Positions 59,465-64,000 of a stretch of DNA of 64,000 nucleotides are shown in pieces; the stretch's first letter is position 1; each line of letters starts with the position of its first letter. The notes under the pieces are model-generated. The model made no database searches. It had not been told where the DNA came from and saw only the letters and a list, made by a program, of their open reading frames with translations. The position numbers were made by a program, and so were the translations under genes. Source of the DNA: Adlercreutzia rubneri (GTDB lineage Bacteria; Actinomycetota; Coriobacteriia; Coriobacteriales; Eggerthellaceae); contig NZ_WPOO01000004.1 of NCBI RefSeq assembly GCF_009755265.1, positions 1 through 64,000 of the forward strand. Direction: 5' to 3'.

Positions 59465-59983
59465 TTACTCTGCCTTTGTCACGCTATCGCGGGCGGCGAT
59501 TTCGGCGGCCTTCTTGGCGAACTCGGCGCGCTGCTCGGAGGTCATCATGGCCATCTGCGCTTCCAACACGTCGTGCTTCAGCGCTGTGGCGAAATCAGCG
59601 GAATCTTTCTTGGCCTCGCCGGCCGCCTTCTTGGCGGCATCGGCGGCCATCTCGGCCTGGGAGCGGGCCATGGACGCAGCGCTTTCGACCTGTTCCTTCG
59701 CCAGCTCGGCGGCGGTCTTGGCCTGATCGGTCAGATGGCTCGCAGCCGCCTGGGCCTCACGGGCCGCCTCGCCGGCCGCGGTCTGGGCCTGCTGGCCCAC
59801 GCGCTCGGCCGTGGCCTGGGCCTGCTTCAGCACCTCGGAGTTGATAGCCTTGCCCTGCTCCACGGTGATCTCGCCCTTGGCGATCAACGACTCCACCAGC
59901 TCCTGGGTTTTCTCCGCGCCAAGCGCCATGGCGCCTACGCCGGCCAGGAACACATCTTTCAACCCATCGGCAATCGTCGTCAT
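59465..59983 (-). CDS. Phasin-like helical protein
   Basis: 172 residues. The N-terminus (ADGLKDVFLAGVGAMALGAE then KTQELVESLIAKGEITVEQG) is the phasin / PhaF-like signature. The rest is a long Ala/Glu/Lys/Gln-rich amphipathic helix with 11-residue-like repeats (AREAQAAASHLTDQAKTAAE). The ATG at 59983 has GGGAGG 7 bases upstream. No polyhydroxyalkanoate synthase gene is nearby, so a granule role is unproven; a general coiled-coil stress protein is an alternative. Confidence 0.8.
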   Translation of the reverse strand: MTTIADGLKDVFLAGVGAMALGAEKTQELVESLIAKGEITVEQGKAINSEVLKQAQATAERVGQQAQTAAGEAAREAQAAASHLTDQAKTAAELAKEQVESAASMARSQAEMAADAAKKAAGEAKKDSADFATALKHDVLEAQMAMMTSEQRAEFAKKAAEIAARDSVTKAE

Positions 59984-60181
59984 TTCGGGACCTCCCTTAT
60001 CTCGACGGTGATTTCGCACCCTCTACTATACGAGCGCCCCCGCCCCGCGCAGGCCAACGGGGCAGCACCGTTACCGCCCCGTCAAAGGTTGATTGATTTG
60101 GTTAGGAAATCTGCCGCGAATGAGTGCGCGCACCCGCTCGCCCTGCGCTCCCGCGCGCTCGCATTCGGCCGTCCGCGGACG

Positions 60182-60796
60182 CTATCCCAGGATCAGCTTC
60201 AAGACCACGTAGGCTACCACGAACCCCGACACGGCGCTTACTCCCATTTTCAGACCGGCCGAAGCTACCGGGTGCTTGCGTCCGAAGGCCTCGTTGTCGC
60301 GCACCGGCTCCTCGCCGCGGGAGTACGCCACAATGTCGCGATAGGTGACCAGATCGTACTTCTTCTTCATCGACTCCACCATGCCGAGCAGAATACATCC
60401 TAAAACCCACAGCGCAAGAAACAGCACAATTCCCAGTACCTCGCTCTCGGTGCACTTCGGCATGAGCGAGGAGGGGGCCGTGGGCACCGCGAACCCCACC
60501 GTCACGCACACCAACCCGACGCCCACAAGCGCCCAAGCTGCCACCGTCAGGCGGCTCATGGTCTTCCAATCGTTCTCTATCGCCTTTTCCATCGTTGCCA
60601 CGTCTCCTTTCACGAGCTCATCGATGGACGTGCCGAAGATCTCGCTGAGCAGCAGAAGGCTCTGCACATCGGGGTAGGTGCGGTCGGTCTCCCAATTGGA
60701 AATGGTCTGGCGCGATACGAAAATGCGCTCGGCCACGTCCTCCTGGGACAGCCCCAGCCGGTTCCGATGCTCCTTGAGATGCTCCTTGAGTTCCAC
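60182..60796 (-). CDS. XRE regulator with two-to-three membrane helices
   Basis: 204 residues. The N-terminal XRE HTH (HRNRLGLSQEDVAERIFVSR, then QTISNWETDRTYPD) is followed by a short linker and hydrophobic helices at about 84-106, 122-142 and 182-203. The GTG at 60796 has AAGGA 7 bases upstream. It belongs to the HTH-plus-membrane class that includes many small Gram-positive regulators. The target and signal are unknown. Confidence 0.85.
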   Translation of the reverse strand: MELKEHLKEHRNRLGLSQEDVAERIFVSRQTISNWETDRTYPDVQSLLLLSEIFGTSIDELVKGDVATMEKAIENDWKTMSRLTVAAWALVGVGLVCVTVGFAVPTAPSSLMPKCTESEVLGIVLFLALWVLGCILLGMVESMKKKYDLVTYRDIVAYSRGEEPVRDNEAFGRKHPVASAGLKMGVSAVSGFVVAYVVLKLILG

Positions 60797-60876
60797 AACG
60801 CGTCCTTTCGCGATCAGAGTGACATGACACGCCGCAGCGTACCACCAAAACTCTTTGGCACAACCCTACAGCCAAC

Positions 60877-60907
60877 GAAAACCCCTGCCAAAAGTCTTTG
60901 ACAGGGG
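60877..60907 (-). terminator. Terminator of the ispG-proS operon
   Basis: The minus-strand stem CCCCTGTCAAA/TTTGGCAGGGG (one T-G pair) with a GACT loop is followed by TTTTCG, about 180 bases beyond the proS stop. Confidence 0.7.
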
Positions 60908-61050
60908 CTCTGATCAGGTGTTTTCTCTAGATAAATAGCGACCGTAGAAGCTTTTAGTGCCTTGAAGCACGGCCGAGCAGCCTTGCGGCTGTGAGGGAAA
61001 GTGCTGAAAGGCAAGGCCAGGTGCCTGTCGGAACCGCAGCATCGACGTTC

Positions 61051-61074
61051 CCGCCGTTGCGTCGGCAACGGCGG
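61051..61074. terminator. Strong hairpin just after proS
   Basis: Perfect 10-bp arms CCGCCGTTGC/GCAACGGCGG around GTCG begin 10 bases after the proS stop codon. There is no T-run, so it may protect the mRNA 3' end or be a repeat. Confidence 0.5.
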
Positions 61075-61083
61075 AATGCTGTC

Positions 61084-62844
61084 TTACCCGAAAATAGCGG
61101 CGAAGGCACCGGTACCGGCACCGTGCAGGACGTTGTCGCGCATGGCGCGGCGGGCAAAGCCCATCATCTCGGCCAGAGCGTCCAGCGCCACCTCCTTCTT
61201 CTCGCCGGTGCGGCGCAGCTTCATCTCGACCTTGCCCTCTTTCAGACCGCGCTTGCCCACGACGATCTGCACGGGCCAGCCGATGAGGTCGGCGTCGTTG
61301 AACTTCACGCCAGCGCGCTCGTCGCGATCGTCGATGACCACCTCGAAGCCGAGCTCGGCCAAGTCCTTCGCGATCTTCTCGGCCATAGGCTGCACCTCGG
61401 CATCACCCACCGTGAGCGGCACCACGCAAATGTGGGCCGGCGCCACCGACAACGGCCACATGATGCCGTGCTCGTCGTTGTGCTGCTCCACGATGGCGGC
61501 CAGCGTGCGCGAGATGCCCACGCCGTAGCAGCCCATGATGAAGGGCTTCTCCTCGCCGTCCTCGTCCATGAAGGTAGCGCCCATGGCGCGGGAGTACTTG
61601 TCGCCAAGCTGGAAGATCTGGGCCACTTCGATGCCGCGGGCGCCTTCCAGCGGAAGCCCGCACTCGGGGCAGCAGTCGCCAGGCTTCACCGTGGCCAGGT
61701 CGGCCCACTCGTCCACCTGGAAATCCTCGCCCAGGCGCGCGCCCACGTAGTGGTAGCCATCCTCGTTGGCACCCACCACCCACTGCGGGATGGCCTGCAA
61801 GCTGGTAGCGGCGATGACGCGGGCGCCCTCCGGCAGCCCCACCGGGCCCATGGAGCCCTTGCACAGGCCGAAGGAGATCATCTCCTCGTCGGTCAACAGC
61901 GTGAAGCCGGGCACAAGGCCCTCGATCTTCAGCTCGTTCAGCTCGTGATCGCCCGGAATGAACAGACAGACGAGGTTGCCCTCGGCGTCCTTACCCGAGA
62001 GCGCCTTCACCGTGGACGACTCGGGGATGCTCAAAAATTCCGCCAGCTCGGTGATGGTATGCACGCCAGGGGTGGCGATCTTCTCCATGGCGCCCACCTC
62101 GTAGAGCGTGGGGCGGGCCAGACACGCGCCGGCCTCGGCATCGGCCGCGTAACCGCACGAGCAGTACACGAGATCGGCCTCACCCGATTCCGCCAGCGCC
62201 ATGAATTCGGTCGTCACCTTGCCGCCGATCTGGCCGCCATCGGCCTCCACCTCGCGGTAATCCAAGCCGCAGCGGGTGCAGATGGCGCCGTAGGCCTTCC
62301 CCATGGCGTCGTAGGTTTCCTGCAGCGACTCCTGGGTGGCGTTGAAGCTGTAGGCGTCCTTCATGACGAACTCGCGGGAGCGCAAAAGACCGAAGCGCGG
62401 GCGAATCTCGTCGCGGTACTTCGTCTGAATTTGGTAGAGGTTCTGAGGCAGTTCCTTGTAGGAGCGCAGCTCGTTGCGCACGAGCGCCACGATGATCTCC
62501 TCGTGGGTGGGACCGAGGCACATCTCGCGGTCGTGGCGGTCGGTAAGGCGCATGAGCTCGGGACCGTAGTCGTTCAGGCGGCCGCTTTCCTCCCACAGCT
62601 CCGCCGGCTGCAGCACCGGCATGAGAATCTCCTGGGCGCCCGAAGCATCCATTTCCTCGCGCACGATGTTCTCGATCTTCTTCAGCACGCGGAAGCCCAG
62701 GGGAAGGAACGTGTACAGGCCCGAGGCGGCCTTGCGCAGCATGCCCGCGCGCAGAAGCAGGCGCGCACTATCGATGTCGGCGTCCGACGGGTCTTCCTTC
62801 AAGGTGGGGGCGTACAGGTTGCTCATACGCAGAATCTGGGTCAT
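61084..62844 (-). CDS. proS: Prolyl-tRNA synthetase (bacterial type with editing insertion)
   Basis: 586 residues. Class II core: motif 1 GLYTFLPLGFRVLKKIENIV, motif 2 KYRDEIRPRFGLLRSREFVM followed by KDAYSF, and motif 3 GCYGVGISRTLAAIVEQHND. A YbaK-like INS editing domain (~230-400) contains IPESSTVKALSGKD. The anticodon-binding domain follows. It charges tRNA-Pro and clears mis-charged alanine. It overlaps ispG by 4 bases (ATGA). Confidence 0.97.
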   Translation of the reverse strand: MTQILRMSNLYAPTLKEDPSDADIDSARLLLRAGMLRKAASGLYTFLPLGFRVLKKIENIVREEMDASGAQEILMPVLQPAELWEESGRLNDYGPELMRLTDRHDREMCLGPTHEEIIVALVRNELRSYKELPQNLYQIQTKYRDEIRPRFGLLRSREFVMKDAYSFNATQESLQETYDAMGKAYGAICTRCGLDYREVEADGGQIGGKVTTEFMALAESGEADLVYCSCGYAADAEAGACLARPTLYEVGAMEKIATPGVHTITELAEFLSIPESSTVKALSGKDAEGNLVCLFIPGDHELNELKIEGLVPGFTLLTDEEMISFGLCKGSMGPVGLPEGARVIAATSLQAIPQWVVGANEDGYHYVGARLGEDFQVDEWADLATVKPGDCCPECGLPLEGARGIEVAQIFQLGDKYSRAMGATFMDEDGEEKPFIMGCYGVGISRTLAAIVEQHNDEHGIMWPLSVAPAHICVVPLTVGDAEVQPMAEKIAKDLAELGFEVVIDDRDERAGVKFNDADLIGWPVQIVVGKRGLKEGKVEMKLRRTGEKKEVALDALAEMMGFARRAMRDNVLHGAGTGAFAAIFG

Positions 62845-63911
62845 AGGTTCTCCAACTCCTCCATAAGGGCAGAAACAATTTCCGACTCTTGCACTTTGCG
62901 GACGATTTTACCATGGGAGAAAACAACGCCCGCGCCCGCTCCGCAAGCCACCCCGATATCGGCATCGGCGGCTTCCCCCGGCCCGTTTACCACACACCCC
63001 ATGACCGCCACTTTCACCGGCTTGTCCACCGTAGCGAGGCGCTCTTCCACTTCCTGCGCCAGCCCGATGAGGTTCACCTGGCAGCGCCCGCAGGTGGGGC
63101 AGCTGATGAGCTCGGGGGTGCGGCGGCGCAAATCGAGCGCGCCGAGCAGCGTCCAGCAGGCCCGCACTTCCACCACGGGGTCGTCCGTGAGCGAGATGCG
63201 CATGGTGTCGCCGATGCCCTCTTCCAGAAGAACGCCCAGACCGCTGGCGCTTTTTATGATGCCCTGGAAAGCCGTGCCCGCCTCGGTGACGCCGATGTGC
63301 AGCGGCACCTGGGGCAGCTCGGCGGCCAGCAGGCGGTACGTGTCGATGGTGGTCTGCACGTCGTGGGCCTTCGCCGACACAACGATGTCGTGGAAGTCGC
63401 ATTCGTCTTCGAAGAAGCGCACGTACTCGGTGGCGGAGGCGGCCAGCTTCTCGGGCAGCGTCAGGTCGTCGCGGGCCGCCAGCGCGTCATCGAGCGATCC
63501 GGCGTTCACCCCGATGCGGATAGGAATACCCGCCGCAGCCGCCGCGGCGATCACCTCGCGCGTCGCCTCCAGACCGCCGATGTTGCCGGGATTGATGCGC
63601 AACTTGGCCGCCCCGCGAGCCGCCGCCTCAATGGCGATGCGGGCGTCGAAGTGGATGTCGGCCACCACGGGCAAAGGCGATGCGGCGCACACGGCCTCAA
63701 ACGCATCCAGACAGTCGCGCCGGGGGATGGCCATGCGCACGATCTCGCAGCCGGCCTCGGCCAGCGCCTCGATCTGCGCGAGGTTGGCGGCCACATCGTC
63801 GGCGGCGACGTTCAGCATCGACTGCACTGCCACCGGAGCGCCGCCTCCCACGGGCACGTCTCCCACCATGATCCGCCGCGTGCGGTCATGGGGCTTCAAT
63901 TCCTTGATCAT
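62841..63911 (-). CDS. ispG: (E)-4-hydroxy-3-methylbut-2-enyl-diphosphate synthase
   Basis: 356 residues. TIM-barrel N-terminal part (VAVQSMLN, VRMAIP, ADIHFDARIAIEAA, LRINPGNIG). C-terminal 4Fe-4S domain with ligands in CPTCGRCQVN and GCVVNGPGEA (three Cys plus Glu). It makes HMBPP in the MEP isoprenoid pathway. The ATG at 63911 is preferred, with AAGGA 6 bases upstream; the ATG at 63917 touches that ribosome site. It is coupled to proS. Other MEP genes probably lie just outside the window. Confidence 0.96.
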   Translation of the reverse strand: MIKELKPHDRTRRIMVGDVPVGGGAPVAVQSMLNVAADDVAANLAQIEALAEAGCEIVRMAIPRRDCLDAFEAVCAASPLPVVADIHFDARIAIEAAARGAAKLRINPGNIGGLEATREVIAAAAAAGIPIRIGVNAGSLDDALAARDDLTLPEKLAASATEYVRFFEDECDFHDIVVSAKAHDVQTTIDTYRLLAAELPQVPLHIGVTEAGTAFQGIIKSASGLGVLLEEGIGDTMRISLTDDPVVEVRACWTLLGALDLRRRTPELISCPTCGRCQVNLIGLAQEVEERLATVDKPVKVAVMGCVVNGPGEAADADIGVACGAGAGVVFSHGKIVRKVQESEIVSALMEELENL

Positions 63912-63941
63912 AGGCATTCCTTAGAACACATCAGTTCCAAG

Positions 63942-63947
63942 CAATTA
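63942..63947 (-). promoter_or_regulatory. Possible -10 upstream of ispG
   Basis: The minus strand reads TATAAT within CTCTATAATTGC, about 30 bases before the ispG start. A -35 at proper distance is not clear, and ispG is often internal to a larger operon. Confidence 0.3.
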
Positions 63948-64000
63948 TAGAGCTTGCCGGACCAAAGACGCCCAATCCCATCACAATAGCGAACGGAGCG

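Noticed and set aside
60991..63924. A 977-codon open frame on the plus strand opposite ispG and proS
   Set aside because: It lies antisense to two unmistakable housekeeping genes. Its His/Arg/Gly/Ala-rich, motif-free composition is typical of an antisense frame in GC-rich coding DNA.

Overview
The window looks like chromosomal DNA of a high-GC anaerobe of the Eggerthellaceae (Coriobacteriia: Eggerthella, Gordonibacter, Adlercreutzia and relatives). The signs are the GC-rich third codon positions, membrane-anchored regulators with a C-terminal LuxR helix-turn-helix, several Tat-exported molybdopterin oxidoreductases with ferredoxin and NrfD partners, TorD chaperones, and paired CoA-transferase / acyl-CoA dehydrogenase / ETF genes. 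This is inferred from gene content; I could not run a taxonomic search.

Layout. 1-6.2 kb: tRNA-Ala(GGC), an Mrp-type P-loop ATPase, a small unknown protein, and a methionine/folate operon (metF, a separate MetH-reactivation protein, and a metH without its reactivation domain). 6.3-8.8 kb: a YfcE-like phosphodiesterase, remnants of a LuxR regulator and a membrane anchor, and a first DUF3990-XRE gene pair that looks like a toxin-antitoxin module. 8.8-12.3 kb: an ABC exporter operon (FtsX-like permease, LolD-like ATPase, Tat beta-propeller lipoprotein, DUF4418 protein). 12.5-18.3 kb: a DMSO-reductase-like DmsA/DmsB pair, divergent from a c-type-heme histidine kinase and its response regulator. 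18.7-24.3 kb: a DHA2 exporter, a GNAT, a zinc macrodomain and a leucine-rich repeat protein. 24.5-27.6 kb: a metallopeptidase-like/VWA protein overlapping a MoxR ATPase. 27.8-34 kb: a PhsABC/PsrABC-like oxidoreductase with a TorD chaperone, divergent from a 12-TM LuxR regulator. 34.4-36 kb: an HtrA protease.

36.1-51.4 kb is the most striking region. Two minus-strand operons encode ETF (FixA, FixB, FixC, FixX), a CaiA-like acyl-CoA dehydrogenase, two CaiB-like CoA-transferases, a CaiC-like acyl-CoA ligase, two hot-dog (MaoC-type) hydratase subunits and two MFS permeases. Between them lies a MalT-like LuxR activator that carries an in-frame TGA and an altered P-loop. Both operons are preceded by the same 34-bp element, set exactly 24 bp from a TAT(G/C)AT -10 box. 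The set resembles the enterobacterial cai/fix crotonobetaine-reduction pathway, but CaiT and CaiD are replaced. The substrate is unknown, and it is best read as an anaerobic acyl-CoA respiratory module.

51.4-64 kb: two XRE regulators fused to membrane segments (one paired with a DUF4097 protein), a second DUF3990-XRE pair under a long perfect palindrome, a YacP-type NYN nuclease, RlmB, a HipA-like kinase, a phasin-like protein, a further XRE membrane protein, and the housekeeping pair ispG-proS. Intergenic DNA is rich in palindromes and repeat remnants. One family of hairpins sits inside metH, in frame, at interdomain linkers.
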